A stretch of DNA of 64,000 nucleotides from Haloarchaeobius iranensis (GCF_900103505.1 NZ_FNIA01000004.1:186001-250000), one strand, 5' to 3'; counted from the first letter of the stretch, positions 46,055-56,212 are shown. Notes: a model not told the origin generated them from the letters alone. Numbers and translations are program-made.

Positions 46055-46107
46055 CGACCGCCCCGTGGCTGTCCAGGTTTAAGCCCCAGCACGCCGAACC
46101 GACCGGT

Positions 46108-46788
46108 ATGCTCGATTCCCTCTCCCGGCTCGGGCTCGAGGTGAAGTACCTCGACCCGGCCAGCGCCTTCTACGGCGACACGCTCGCCATGACCGAACTG
46201 CGACGCGACGAGGACGCCGTCGTCTACGCCGCCGGCGACACCGAGCTCGTCCTGCGGCGGCCGTCGACGGTCCCCCGCGGCGGCGTCCACACCCACTTCG
46301 CCTGCTCCATCCCCGCCGACGAGTACGACGACTGGTGGGACCGTCTCGATGGGAGGTTCGACCTCGAGGAGCACGTGTTCGGCGACGCCCGGTCGCTGTA
46401 CTGCTACGACCCCGACGGCAACTGCGTCGAGCTCGGGCAGACCGACGTCTCCGGGCCGGGCATCGACGGCGTCTTCGAGGTCGTGCTGGAGGTCGAGGAC
46501 CTCGCGCGGGCCGAATCGTTCTACACCGACCTGGGCTTCGAGCCGGTCGACCGCGGCGAGGACCGCGTCCGCACCAGGCTCCAGGGCCCGATGGCGCTCG
46601 AACTCTGGGAACCCCACCTCGGGCTCGCGGACGCCCGCGGCGGCCTGCACGTCGACATCGCCTTCGCGGGCGACCCCGCGGCGGTCAGCGAGGCCGTCGG
46701 CGACGCTGCCTGCGCTGTCGAGACAGTCGAGGACGGCGTCAGAATCCGGGACCCGGACGGCCACTACCTCACGGTGACCGAGCGCTGA
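46108..46788 (+). CDS. VOC (glyoxalase-fold) two-domain protein
   Basis: This 226-residue protein has two VOC modules. The first starts LGLEVKYLDPASAFYGDTLAM and has YCYDPDGNCVELGQ. The second has VVLEVEDLARAESFYTDLGFE and IRDPDGHYLTVTE. It resembles ring-cleavage dioxygenase or glyoxalase-like haloarchaeal proteins, distinct from the one at 3.7 kb. A TATA element (ggtttaag) lies about 28 nt upstream. The enzymatic activity cannot be assigned from these motifs. Confidence 0.82.
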   Translation: MLDSLSRLGLEVKYLDPASAFYGDTLAMTELRRDEDAVVYAAGDTELVLRRPSTVPRGGVHTHFACSIPADEYDDWWDRLDGRFDLEEHVFGDARSLYCYDPDGNCVELGQTDVSGPGIDGVFEVVLEVEDLARAESFYTDLGFEPVDRGEDRVRTRLQGPMALELWEPHLGLADARGGLHVDIAFAGDPAAVSEAVGDAACAVETVEDGVRIRDPDGHYLTVTER

Positions 46789-46789
46789 A

Positions 46790-47089
46790 TCAGACGCGGT
46801 CGGTGTCGATCTCGATGCCCGGGGGCGAGACGATGAGGAACCCACGGAAGTGGACGAGTCCGCCACCCTCGTTCCTTATCTCGCGGGCGAACCCCGCCGC
46901 GAGCTCGTTCACGTCACCCTCGACGTTGAGGACGAGGATGCGGCCGCTCATCACGGTCTCGACCCACTCCTCGTCCGATGTGGAGCCGTCCAGGTGCCCG
47001 AGTTCGACCGCGCCGGAGAGGTCCTCCTCGTCCGCCTCGTCGGGCAGGTGGTCCTCGACCGCGTTCAGGTCCAGGTCGAAGTTGCTCAT
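46790..47089 (-). CDS. DUF5779-type conserved haloarchaeal protein
   Basis: This 99-residue acidic protein starts MSNFDLDLNAVEDHLPDE and has VLVLNVEGDVNELAAGF and GGLVHFRGFLIVSPPGIEI. I recall this pattern as DUF5779, a haloarchaeal family of unknown function. It looks like a single alpha/beta domain. The start at 47089 follows a TATA-like element (gattttt). The 46 residues of frame upstream are unlike the family. It converges on the VOC gene with a 1-nt gap. Confidence 0.75.
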   Translation of the reverse strand: MSNFDLDLNAVEDHLPDEADEEDLSGAVELGHLDGSTSDEEWVETVMSGRILVLNVEGDVNELAAGFAREIRNEGGGLVHFRGFLIVSPPGIEIDTDRV

Positions 47090-47183
47090 GAGCCAGTAGT
47101 CGAATCGCCACGAGAAAAATCCTCGCCTCGTCCACGACGGAAGTAGTTTTCCCCGATTACCAGTTGCGAAGCACCATCGGCAC

Positions 47184-47210
47184 TGATATTGTCCCCCGAA
47201 CACAATATCA
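47184..47210. promoter_or_regulatory. Palindromic operator upstream of nosL
   Basis: The 9-bp arms tgatattgt (47184-47192) and acaatatca (47202-47210) form a perfect inverted repeat with a 9-nt spacer. It lies 34 to 60 nt before the nosL start and overlaps the best TATA-like sequence there. This is the expected place for a repressor or an oxygen- or redox-responsive activator of the nos genes. The regulator is unknown. Confidence 0.6.
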
Positions 47211-47243
47211 GGACGAGCGGTTTCCACGCAGACGAGTTACACC

Positions 47244-47852
47244 ATGTGCCGACACCAGCACCACCGGACGAGCCCCGCGGAGACTGACGACCACGGCGTG
47301 TCGCGACGGACGGTCCTCGGCGCGAGCGGCGCACTCGCCGCCACCGCGCTCGCCGGCTGTCTTGGAGGGAACGGTGGCGGATCCGCCCCCCCTGCCATCA
47401 CCATCGGAAGCGGCGACGCCTGCGACAACTGCGGCATGGTCATCGCGAACCACCCGGGCGCGAACGGCCAGATATTCTGGGAGGAGTACGCGCCGGCCGA
47501 GCACGACGCGCCGTTCCGGTTCGACGCGCTCAAGCAGTGCCTGTTCCCGCACCTCTTCGAGAACCGGGACCAGGGCCGGACCGCGGCGGGCATCTACGTC
47601 ACTGACTACTCCGCGGTCGAGTACAGCGTCTCGTCGTCCGACGACGCACCGTACATCAGCTCCCACCCCGAGTCCGAGGCGTTCGCACTGGCGCAGGACC
47701 TCTCCTACGTCGTCGGCAGCGAGGTCAACGGCGCGATGGGTGCGGACTTCGTCCCGTTCTCCGACGCGGGCGACGCCGACGCCTTCGCCGGGGAGTACGG
47801 CGGCGAGGTCGTCTCGTTCGACGACATCACCCCCGCGCTCGTCGGTCGGTGA
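47244..47852 (+). CDS. nosL: NosL-family copper-binding lipoprotein
   Basis: This 202-residue protein carries a Tat lipoprotein signal (SRRTVLGASGALAATALAGC) and the NosL copper motif CDNCGMVI. The C-terminal AMGADFVPFSDAGDADAF stretch is typical. NosL delivers Cu(I) for assembly of the copper centres of nitrous oxide reductase NosZ. It heads a nosLDFY operon whose promoter region holds a palindromic operator. The gap to nosD is 3 nt. Confidence 0.92.
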   Translation: MCRHQHHRTSPAETDDHGVSRRTVLGASGALAATALAGCLGGNGGGSAPPAITIGSGDACDNCGMVIANHPGANGQIFWEEYAPAEHDAPFRFDALKQCLFPHLFENRDQGRTAAGIYVTDYSAVEYSVSSSDDAPYISSHPESEAFALAQDLSYVVGSEVNGAMGADFVPFSDAGDADAFAGEYGGEVVSFDDITPALVGR

Positions 47853-47855
47853 GCC

Positions 47856-49787
47856 GTGTACGCGCGCTACCTCGTCACCGCGCTCGCCGCCGTCCTGCTG
47901 GTGACCAGCGGTGTCTTCGTCGTCGACGTCGACCCCGGGGAGGGGCCATCGGTCGTCGACTTCGACGACGCCATCACGATGAGCGACCTGACCCAGGCCG
48001 AACAGCGCGTCGTCAAGGAGCGCTCCCTGGCCGTGCCGCGGGCCGAGGTGTTCTACTCCCGCTACCGGTACGTCGTCGGCCACCAGGGGCTCTCCTCGCT
48101 CGTCACCGAGCTCGACCGGGACGGCCACGAGCGCCAGTTCGGCGTCCCGCTCTCCATCTACGTCACCGACTACGCGGACGCCGAACTCGCCGCCGGCGAC
48201 GACGGCTTCCTGCGTGTGACCGGCGGCGACACGGACTGGGTCGCCGTCGAGAGCGCTCACTTCGTCGTCGACTCCGACGCGCGACATCCCGGGGGAGCCG
48301 CCGTCGTGCCGTTCTCCGAGCGAGCAGCGGCCGAGCAGTTCACCGACAGCTTCGGCGGCACCGTCGTCGGCTGGGAGGGTCTCCAGGCCCACTCGTTCGA
48401 CCGGTCCGAGCTGTCCCTCGCCGCCGCCGAGCGACGCACTACGGATCGGCACGGCTGGGCGGACACCGCGGCGGCCGACGCCCGCCAGCTCCGTGACCGC
48501 CCCGTCTCCGTCGTCGTCGGGGAGGACGCCCCGACGCTCGCGGCGGCCATCGAACGGGCGCCGCCCAACACGACGGTCGTGCTCCCGGCCGGCGAGTACC
48601 ACGACGTGAACCGGACCGTACGCAAACCACTCACCATCCGCGGGGCCGGTGTCAACGAGACCCGGCTCGTCGGCGACGGCAACGGGAGCGTCCTGCGCGC
48701 GTTCGACGCCCGGGTCGCCGTCACCGACCTCTCCATCCGCGGCATCGGCCAGCAGCAGGCCCGGCCGAACCTGACCGTCGACGCCGACGCGTGGGACGCA
48801 CAGGTGCTCCGGGCCTACGGCTACGCCGCCTCCGGCATCGAGTTCGACGACGCTGGCGGCTCGTACGTCGCCGACGTGTACATCGAGACGCCCACGAACG
48901 GCGTGACGGTGCGCTACAGCGACGGCGTCGTCATCGAGGACGTGCGCGTCGACGGGGAGACGCCGTGGCGCGAAGGGTTCATGAGCACCATCACCGTCCA
49001 CTCGCGCATGGTCGTGCAGGACTCGACGTTCGTCGGCGGCCGCGACGGCGTCTACATGCACCTCGGCGACGGCACGGTGGTCCGGAACAACAGCTTCGCG
49101 GACCTCCGCTTCGGCGTCCACGAGATGTACACCTCCGGGACGCTGGTCGCGAACAACACCGCGACGCGGACCCGGACCGGCGTCGTCGTGATGACGCTCC
49201 CCGAGGACAACGTCGTCACGCGCAACCACGTCACCGACAGCGCCGTCGGCATCGACGTCGCCGGGCGTGCCTCCTACGTCGTCGGGAACACCCTCGTCGA
49301 CAACGAGGAGGGACTCGACGTCGGTTCGGACCGGTCTTTGTTCGCGCGGAACGTCGTCGTCGGCAACGACGTCGGCATCCGCGCTTCGACGCTCATCCCA
49401 ACGAACGTCGTCACCGCGAACGACGTCGTCGGCAACGACCGCTACGTCTCCACCTCGCTCGGCCCGGTCCGCATCTGGACCGACGACGGTGCGGGCAACT
49501 ACTGGGGTGGCGCACCCGGCGTCGACAGCGACCGCGACGGCTTCATCGACCGGCCGTTCCAACCGACCGGCGCGGTGGACCGGTACGCTGCCTCGTCGCC
49601 CGACGCCCACGTCCTCGCCACCTCGCCCGCGGTCCAGCTGCTCCGGTCCCAGGAGGGCTCGCTCCCCGGCCTCCGGAGCCGCGGGGTCGTCGACGAGGCA
49701 CCACAGGTCCGGCCGGTGCGGCCCGCGGCGGTCGCGGCCGCACTGAACACCAGCGCGACGCGAGCAGGCACGGGGGTGCTGGCATGA
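47856..49787 (+). CDS. nosD: NosD with an N-terminal NosL-like domain
   Basis: This 643-residue exported protein starts at GTG, with a signal-like helix (YLVTALAAVLLVTSGVFVV). Residues about 60-180 resemble the C-terminal part of NosL (IYVTDYADAEL and AVVPFSERAAAEQFTDSFGG match NosL IYVTDYSAVEY and FVPFSDAGDADAFAGEYGG), but the CxxCGM motif is missing. From about residue 215 it is a right-handed beta-helix with NosD/CASH repeats (VVRNNSFADLRFGVHEMYT, ATRTRTGVVVMT). NosD works with NosFY in NosZ copper-centre maturation, probably outside the cell. It overlaps nosF by 4 nt. Confidence 0.88.
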   Translation: MYARYLVTALAAVLLVTSGVFVVDVDPGEGPSVVDFDDAITMSDLTQAEQRVVKERSLAVPRAEVFYSRYRYVVGHQGLSSLVTELDRDGHERQFGVPLSIYVTDYADAELAAGDDGFLRVTGGDTDWVAVESAHFVVDSDARHPGGAAVVPFSERAAAEQFTDSFGGTVVGWEGLQAHSFDRSELSLAAAERRTTDRHGWADTAAADARQLRDRPVSVVVGEDAPTLAAAIERAPPNTTVVLPAGEYHDVNRTVRKPLTIRGAGVNETRLVGDGNGSVLRAFDARVAVTDLSIRGIGQQQARPNLTVDADAWDAQVLRAYGYAASGIEFDDAGGSYVADVYIETPTNGVTVRYSDGVVIEDVRVDGETPWREGFMSTITVHSRMVVQDSTFVGGRDGVYMHLGDGTVVRNNSFADLRFGVHEMYTSGTLVANNTATRTRTGVVVMTLPEDNVVTRNHVTDSAVGIDVAGRASYVVGNTLVDNEEGLDVGSDRSLFARNVVVGNDVGIRASTLIPTNVVTANDVVGNDRYVSTSLGPVRIWTDDGAGNYWGGAPGVDSDRDGFIDRPFQPTGAVDRYAASSPDAHVLATSPAVQLLRSQEGSLPGLRSRGVVDEAPQVRPVRPAAVAAALNTSATRAGTGVLA

Positions 49788-50581
49788 GCGAGGACGCCGA
49801 CGTTCCGGCGGCGTCCCACCCGGTCGCCACCGTCGACGACGTGGCGCTCGCGTTCGGCGACGTGACGGTCTTCGACGACGTATCGTTCACCCTCGAATCC
49901 GGCACCGTCACCGCGGTCGTCGGCCCGAACGGCTCCGGCAAGTCGACGCTCCTGCGGGTGCTCGCGGGACTGCTGCCCGCGACGGAGGGCTCGGTCGCGG
50001 TCGCGGCCACCGGCGACCGCCCGATCGGCTTCTGCCCTCAGGAGCCCGCGTTCCGGTCGGGCTTTACCGTCCGGGAGACGCTGTCGTTCTACGCCGAACT
50101 GCTCGCCGACGACCCGGACGTCGATGAGACGCTCGAACTCGTCGGGCTCGACGGCGTCGCCGACCGCCGGGTGGGCGCGCTCTCGGGCGGCATGAAGCGA
50201 CTGCTCGGGATGGCCGGTGCGGTGCTCGGCGACCCGCCGCTGCTCGTGCTGGACGAGCCTGCGAGCGGGCTCGACCCGGCGATGCGGCGCCACATCTTCG
50301 AGACGGCCGACGCGTTCGCCGACCGCGGCGTCGCGGTCGTCCTCGCGACCCACCACCTCGTCGGGGCGGAGACCGCGGACCGGCTGCTCGTGCTCGACCG
50401 GAGCGACGTCATCGCCGACGGACCGCCGCAGTCGGTCATCGAGGACGCCGGTGCGGAGACGCTGGAGGCGGCCTTCCGCGGGATGGTCGGCGACGAACGC
50501 ACGGTGCGAGCCGGACGAACCGGGACCGACGGACAGGCAGAGAGCGAGGGGTCGAACCCGGAGACGGAGGATGACGCATGA
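49784..50581 (+). CDS. nosF: NosF ABC transporter ATPase
   Basis: This 265-residue ATPase has Walker A VVGPNGSGKST, the signature ALSGGMKRLLGMA, Walker B LLVLDEPASGLDP and the switch His in LATHHLVGAE. The C-terminal 35 residues are an acidic, Glu/Arg-rich tail. It energises the membrane step with NosY for maturation of the nitrous oxide reductase copper site. It overlaps nosD by 4 nt and nosY by 4 nt, so the four genes are probably coupled. Confidence 0.92.
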   Translation: MSEDADVPAASHPVATVDDVALAFGDVTVFDDVSFTLESGTVTAVVGPNGSGKSTLLRVLAGLLPATEGSVAVAATGDRPIGFCPQEPAFRSGFTVRETLSFYAELLADDPDVDETLELVGLDGVADRRVGALSGGMKRLLGMAGAVLGDPPLLVLDEPASGLDPAMRRHIFETADAFADRGVAVVLATHHLVGAETADRLLVLDRSDVIADGPPQSVIEDAGAETLEAAFRGMVGDERTVRAGRTGTDGQAESEGSNPETEDDA

Positions 50582-51567
50582 GCGGTGAGACCGACGACCT
50601 CTTCGCCGTGGTCGAGCGCGAGCTCACCATCGTCGCGCGGACGCCGGCCTACATCGCGACCGCGGTCGGCTTCGCCGCGGTCGTCTGGTGGCTCGCCTAC
50701 GCCAGCAGCCTGACCGGCTACGTCCCGCTCGTCGCTGACCTGCTCACGCCCGTCGAGGTGCTCGTGCCGCTGCTCGCCGTGGCGTTCGGCTACCGGGCCA
50801 TCCAGGCCGACGCGGCCTCGAAGGAGCTCGACGTGCTGCGGACGTACCCGCTCCGCCCCCGGACCTACGTCGTCGGCGTGTTCGTCGGGCGGGCGACGGC
50901 GGTGCTCTCGCTCGTGTTCGTCACGTTGCTCGTCGCCGGGCTGTTCGTGCCGCTGTTCGGCCCGCCCGCGAACCCGGTCATCGCGACCCACGGCGGCGAC
51001 GGCCCCTTCGGAACCTACCTCCGGTTCGTCCTGCTCGCGACGTGCTACGCCGCCGTCGTGCTGGCCGCCGTCGTCGCCGTCTCGACGGTCGCTGCGCGGG
51101 GCCGGACCGTCATCGCGGCCGCCGTCGGCGTGTTCGTCCTCCTCACCGTGGGCCTCGACCTCGGACTGGTCGCCGCGCTCTCCTCGGGCGTGGTCGACCC
51201 CGACGCGCTCCGGTACCTGCTCGCGCTCAGCCCGAACAGCGCGTTCCGCGGGCTGACACTCGCGCTCTCCATCCGGACCGTCGAGGCCGCGACGCTCCCG
51301 GTCTCGGCCGTGCTCGCGAACGTCGTCGGGCTGGCGCTCTGGCTGGTTGGCTCGCTCGTGCTGGCGGCGCTGTCCGTCTGGTCGGACCCGCCGACCGAGC
51401 GCTGGCAGGTCGTCGAGACGCTGTCGGCCGGACGGGGGACAGATGCGTCCACGGACGCCGCCGCCGACCAGCGCGAGCCGGCGGCTGCGTCGGTCGAACA
51501 GTCAGTGGATGGCAGCGACGAGCGGTCGGGCGGAGCCGGTGCCCCCGACGGGTCGCCCGAGGACTAG
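50578..51567 (+). CDS. nosY: NosY ABC transporter permease
   Basis: This 329-residue membrane protein has six predicted helices and the ABC-2-type permease pattern, with AAVVWWLAYASSLTGY in the first helix and a hydrophilic loop (IQADAASKELDVLRTYPLRP). It partners NosF. The C-terminal 55 residues are a hydrophilic acidic tail. It ends the nos operon, and its stop codon overlaps the stop of the convergent ferritin-like gene by 3 nt. Confidence 0.9.
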   Translation: MSGETDDLFAVVERELTIVARTPAYIATAVGFAAVVWWLAYASSLTGYVPLVADLLTPVEVLVPLLAVAFGYRAIQADAASKELDVLRTYPLRPRTYVVGVFVGRATAVLSLVFVTLLVAGLFVPLFGPPANPVIATHGGDGPFGTYLRFVLLATCYAAVVLAAVVAVSTVAARGRTVIAAAVGVFVLLTVGLDLGLVAALSSGVVDPDALRYLLALSPNSAFRGLTLALSIRTVEAATLPVSAVLANVVGLALWLVGSLVLAALSVWSDPPTERWQVVETLSAGRGTDASTDAAADQREPAAASVEQSVDGSDERSGGAGAPDGSPED

Positions 51568-52016
51568 TCCTTGCGGTACTCCTTCCGGTAGCCGCGGAAC
51601 TCCGTTCGGTGGGCCTCCTCGTCGGCGAGGAGGGTCACCGCGAGGTCCTCGGTGACCGGGTCGTCGGCCGCCTCGGCCGCGTGGATGAGCGAGCGGTAGG
51701 TCTCGATGGCGTCCTCCTCGGCCTCGATGACGCCGTCGATGACCGCGAGCACGTCCGTCGTGTCCGCGGGCGGCTGGAGGCTCTCCTGGCTCGCCTCGAA
51801 CGCCATCGACCCCGGCGGGGCGTCGTCGAGCTGCTTCAGCCGCTCGCCGAGCTGGCGCGCGTGGGTGAGCTCCTCCTGGATGTCCTGGTCGAGGCTCTCC
51901 TTGATCTCCTCGGCGCGGACGCCGTCGAGCACGATGGAGTTGGACATGTAGTTCATCACGGTCTCGATCTCGTCGCCGTACGCCTGCTTCAGGAGCTGGA
52001 TTACCTGGTCCGACAT
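51564..52016 (-). CDS. Ferritin-like four-helix protein
   Basis: This 150-residue protein is helical with the ferritin-like di-metal pattern: DEIETVMNYMSNSIVLDGV in helix 1, DQDIQEELTHARQLGERL with the ExxH motif in helix 2, VIEAEEDAIETYRSL in helix 3 and LLADEEAHRTEF with a second ExxH in helix 4. Such proteins store iron, act in oxidative-stress defence, or catalyse di-iron chemistry. The exact class (rubrerythrin-like, DPS-like or other) cannot be fixed. The ATG at 52016 gives MSDQVIQLLKQAYGDE. Confidence 0.82.
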   Translation of the reverse strand: MSDQVIQLLKQAYGDEIETVMNYMSNSIVLDGVRAEEIKESLDQDIQEELTHARQLGERLKQLDDAPPGSMAFEASQESLQPPADTTDVLAVIDGVIEAEEDAIETYRSLIHAAEAADDPVTEDLAVTLLADEEAHRTEFRGYRKEYRKD

Positions 52017-52220
52017 GTGTACACTGACGGCGACCAGGCGTTTAACGCTGGGGTAGCCGGCCACCTGCGCCGGCGCTCGCCTCGGGCTGCCGCCCCGGCC
52101 GGAGCTGCAAACAATATAAGGAATGCATATCCGACAGTAGGCGACGCCCGCCCCGGATTTTCGCGACTGCCACGGTCGATGACCCGGTATCCCGCCCGAC
52201 CAGGGACCTGTCACAGCACC

Positions 52221-52232
52221 AGGCTTATATAG
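52221..52232 (+). promoter_or_regulatory. leuA promoter TATA box
   Basis: The sequence aggcttatatag contains a strong TATA box centred about 31 nt before the ATG at 52258. This predicts a transcript starting at or just before that ATG, so initiation there is expected rather than further inside. Confidence 0.6.
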
Positions 52233-52257
52233 GAGTTCGCACCTCCCAACGGGTACG

Positions 52258-53488
<1,231 letters not shown>

Positions 53489-53524
53489 TGCAGTGGGGCG
53501 GCAAGGACTGCACGACCGCCAACG

Positions 53525-53532
53525 TTTATATA
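53525..53532 (+). promoter_or_regulatory. TATA box of the ilv leader transcript
   Basis: The sequence tttatata is a strong TATA box centred about 29 nt before the ATG at 53558. The same spacing is seen for leaderless genes throughout the window. No comparable TATA box is seen before ilvB itself, so this is the likely operon promoter. Confidence 0.65.
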
Positions 53533-53557
53533 CCGGGCTCGCCCTACGTCTCCAGTA

Positions 53558-53644
53558 ATGAGACGTCGACCGACTGTCCGGGGCCTGCCCCTCGACAGCG
53601 GTCGCGCCGTCGTACGTATTCTCGGTATTGTAGGGGCCGTCTAG
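53558..53644 (+). CDS. Putative branched-chain amino acid leader peptide
   Basis: This 28-codon ORF starts MRRRPTVRGLPLDSG and ends with AVVRILGIVGAV, in which seven of the last eleven residues are Val, Ile or Leu. It is preceded by a TATA box at leaderless spacing and lies 184 nt before ilvB. Its stop codon falls at the end of the loop of a perfect hairpin. In bacteria, leader peptides rich in the pathway's amino acids control ilv and leu operons by ribosome stalling. The composition and position fit that role; no such archaeal system is known to me. Confidence 0.6.
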   Translation: MRRRPTVRGLPLDSGRAVVRILGIVGAV

Positions 53645-53654
53645 CCCCTACAAT
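53627..53654 (+). promoter_or_regulatory. Attenuator-like hairpin at the end of the leader ORF
   Basis: The arms attgtaggggc (53627-53637) and gcccctacaat (53644-53654) make a perfect 11-bp stem with a 6-nt loop. The last Ile, Val, Gly and Ala codons of the leader ORF are in the 5' arm. An upstream copy of gcccct (53587-53592) could pair instead with aggggc (53632-53637), giving mutually exclusive structures. No T tract follows, so it is not a standard terminator; the control step is inferred. Confidence 0.55.
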
Positions 53655-53828
53655 CACCCCTCCACCGACCGTTTCTGCACCGACCTCAGACCCACAGCCG
53701 AGCGTCCGTACGACACCGATGCACACCGCCGACACACCCACACGAACCACAGCCACCCGTCGCCCGCCAGCCGCGGGTGACCACCGGTATCGCCCCACGA
53801 CCAACACACCGTTCGACGGCCCGAGTCC
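53655..53828 (+). other. C-rich untranslated leader between the hairpin and ilvB
   Basis: This part of the ilv leader is C-rich and G-poor, likely unstructured, up to a weaker inverted repeat: cacccg (53754-53759) with cgggtg (53774-53779). No Shine-Dalgarno-like sequence lies just before ilvB. A longer frame through here (53488-53832) is Thr/Pro-rich and does not look coding. Confidence 0.45.
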
Positions 53829-55595
53829 ATGAGCGAACGAGCGAGCACCGCACCCACGGACGGGGCGTCAGGTGAGGCGACACCGACCGAGGACGAGGAG
53901 CCCAAGCGCCCACGCACCGGCGCGACCTCGGTCGTCGAGGCGCTGGAGAACGCCGGCGTCGAGTACTGCTTCGGCGTGCAAGGCGGTGCGATCATGCCCG
54001 TCTACGACGCGCTCTACGACTCCCAGGCGGTGCGTCACGTGACGATGGCCCACGAACAGGGCGCAGCCCACGCGGCCGACGCCTACGGCATCGTCTCGGG
54101 CGAGCCGGGCGTCTGCATGGCCACGTCCGGCCCCGGCGCGACGAACCTCGTCACCGGCATCGCCGACGCCTCGATGGACTCCGACCCGGTCGTCGCACTG
54201 ACCGGGCAGGTCCCGACCGAGTTCGTCGGCAACGACGCCTTCCAGGAGACGGACACGACCGGCGTCACGGCACCCATCACGAAGACGAACTACTTCGCCA
54301 GCGGTGCCGACACCGTCGGCGACGACGTGAGCGAGGCGTTCGGCCTCGCCGCCGCGGGCCGTCCCGGCCCGACGCTCGTCGACCTGCCGAAGGACGTCAC
54401 GCAGGACGAGACCGACCACGAACCCGGGCCGCCGACCACGCCCGACACCTACCAGGTGACCGAGCGCGCGGACCCGTCGGCCGTCCGCGAGGCCGCCGAC
54501 ACCATCGAGGCCGCGAACAGGCCGTTGCTGCTCGTCGGTGGCGGCGTCATCAAGGGCGACGCCAGCGAGGAGGTCCGGCAGTTCGCGAAGACCTACGACG
54601 TGCCGGTGACGACGACGATGCCGGCTGTCGGCGCGTTCCCCGAGGACCACGAGCTGGCGCTCGAGATGGCGGGCATGCACGGCACCGGCTACGCCAACAT
54701 GGCCATCACCCACACCGACTGCCTCGTCGCGGTGGGCTGCCGCTTCGACGACCGCCTGACCGGCGGCATCGAGACGTTCGCGCCCGACGCCGAGGTCGTC
54801 CACGTCGACATCGACCCGGCCGAGATCAGCAAGAACGTCAAGGCGGACTACCCGCTCGTCGGCGACGCCGCGACGGTCGTCACGCAGCTGGACGAGGCGA
54901 TGCGTGCCGCGCCCGAGACGAAGAAGTGGCGCGCCACCTGCCAGCAGTGGAAGTCGGAGTACCCGATGGACTACTCGACGCCCGACGACGAGCCGCTGAA
55001 GCCGCAGTTCGTCGTCGAGGCGTTCGACGAGGCGACGGAGGACGACGCCATCGTCACGACCGGCGTCGGCCAGCACCAGATGTGGGCGGTCCAGTACTGG
55101 CAGTACACCGAGCCACGCACCTGGGTCTCCAGCCACGGGCTGGGGACGATGGGCTACGGCCTGCCCGCCGCCATCGGCGCGAAGGTCGCCGCCCCCGACA
55201 CGCAGGTCGTCTCCTTCGAGGGCGACGGCTCGTTCCTGATGACGATGCAGGAGCTGTCGGTCGCGGTCCGCGAGAACCTCGACATCACCGTCGTCGTGCT
55301 GAACAACGAGCACATCGGGATGGTCCGCCAGTGGCAGGACGCGTTCTACGACCGCCGGCGGATGGCCTCCGAGTACCACTGGTGCCCGGACTTCGCCACC
55401 CTCGCGGAGGGGTTCGGCGCGAAGGGCATCACCGTCGCGGAGTACGACGAGGTCGCCGACGCAATCACCGAGGCGCTCGAGTACGACGGTCCCGCCGTGC
55501 TGGACTGCTACATCGACCCCGAGGAGAACGTCTATCCGATGGTCCCGAGCGGCGGCGACAACGGCCAGTTCGCGCTGGAGGAGGGTCACCTGTGA
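53829..55595 (+). CDS. ilvB: Acetolactate synthase large subunit
   Basis: This 588-residue ThDP enzyme makes 2-acetolactate or 2-aceto-2-hydroxybutyrate, the first common step of valine and isoleucine synthesis. The N-terminal catalytic segment is [19 protein letters not shown] with the activating Glu region [17 protein letters not shown]. The central FAD-binding domain follows, and the ThDP motif is [29 protein letters not shown]. About 35 acidic residues precede the fold. It is the first structural gene after the leader and overlaps ilvN by 4 nt. Confidence 0.96.
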   Translation: MSERASTAPTDGASGEATPTEDEEPKRPRTGATSVVEALENAGVEYCFGVQGGAIMPVYDALYDSQAVRHVTMAHEQGAAHAADAYGIVSGEPGVCMATSGPGATNLVTGIADASMDSDPVVALTGQVPTEFVGNDAFQETDTTGVTAPITKTNYFASGADTVGDDVSEAFGLAAAGRPGPTLVDLPKDVTQDETDHEPGPPTTPDTYQVTERADPSAVREAADTIEAANRPLLLVGGGVIKGDASEEVRQFAKTYDVPVTTTMPAVGAFPEDHELALEMAGMHGTGYANMAITHTDCLVAVGCRFDDRLTGGIETFAPDAEVVHVDIDPAEISKNVKADYPLVGDAATVVTQLDEAMRAAPETKKWRATCQQWKSEYPMDYSTPDDEPLKPQFVVEAFDEATEDDAIVTTGVGQHQMWAVQYWQYTEPRTWVSSHGLGTMGYGLPAAIGAKVAAPDTQVVSFEGDGSFLMTMQELSVAVRENLDITVVVLNNEHIGMVRQWQDAFYDRRRMASEYHWCPDFATLAEGFGAKGITVAEYDEVADAITEALEYDGPAVLDCYIDPEENVYPMVPSGGDNGQFALEEGHL

Positions 55596-56212
55596 GCTCC
55601 GGACTGCCCGGGCCCGCTCCCGACGAGCGGGCGACGCCCGAGGGCCGACGGAACGCACAGGGCATCCGCATCGACCCAGCGGTCGAAGCGGAGCCGGCGA
55701 CACGCCGTGCCGTCATCTCGGTGCTCGTCGAGCACGAGCCCGGCGTCCTCTCGAAGGTCTCCGGGCTGTTCAGCCGGCGGCAGTTCAACATCGAGAGCCT
55801 GACCGTCGGCCCGACCGAGGACGACTCCCGCGCCCGCATCACGGTCGTGACCGAGGAGTCCGACCCCGGCATCGACCAGATCGAGAAGCAGCTCCGGAAG
55901 CAGATCCCGGTCATCTCCGTCAAGGAGCTGCCAGGCAACGCCATCAACCGCGAGCTGGCGCTCGTGAAGGTCGAGGCCGAGAACCCCGACGAGGTCGCCG
56001 CGGTCGCGGAGATGTACGACGCGAACACCGTCGACGCGTGCCCGGAGACGGTCACCGTCGAGATCACCGGGAGCCGCCAGAAGATCGCCGCGGCCGTCGA
56101 CACGTTCGAGCGCTTCGGCGTCCGCGAGGTCACCCGGACCGGCACCGCCGCGCTCGCCCGCGGCACCGAATCGACTACCGACGACACCACTCCGCAATCC
56201 ACCAACCAATGA
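55592..56212 (+). CDS. ilvN: Acetolactate synthase regulatory subunit
   Basis: This 206-residue subunit starts at GTG inside the ilvB stop codon. It has an ACT domain ([33 protein letters not shown]), which in the family binds valine for feedback inhibition, and a C-terminal ALS-type domain ([26 protein letters not shown]). The first 40 residues and last 20 are haloarchaeal extensions rich in charged residues. It overlaps ilvC by 4 nt. Confidence 0.94.
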   Translation: MSSGLPGPAPDERATPEGRRNAQGIRIDPAVEAEPATRRAVISVLVEHEPGVLSKVSGLFSRRQFNIESLTVGPTEDDSRARITVVTEESDPGIDQIEKQLRKQIPVISVKELPGNAINRELALVKVEAENPDEVAAVAEMYDANTVDACPETVTVEITGSRQKIAAAVDTFERFGVREVTRTGTAALARGTESTTDDTTPQSTNQ

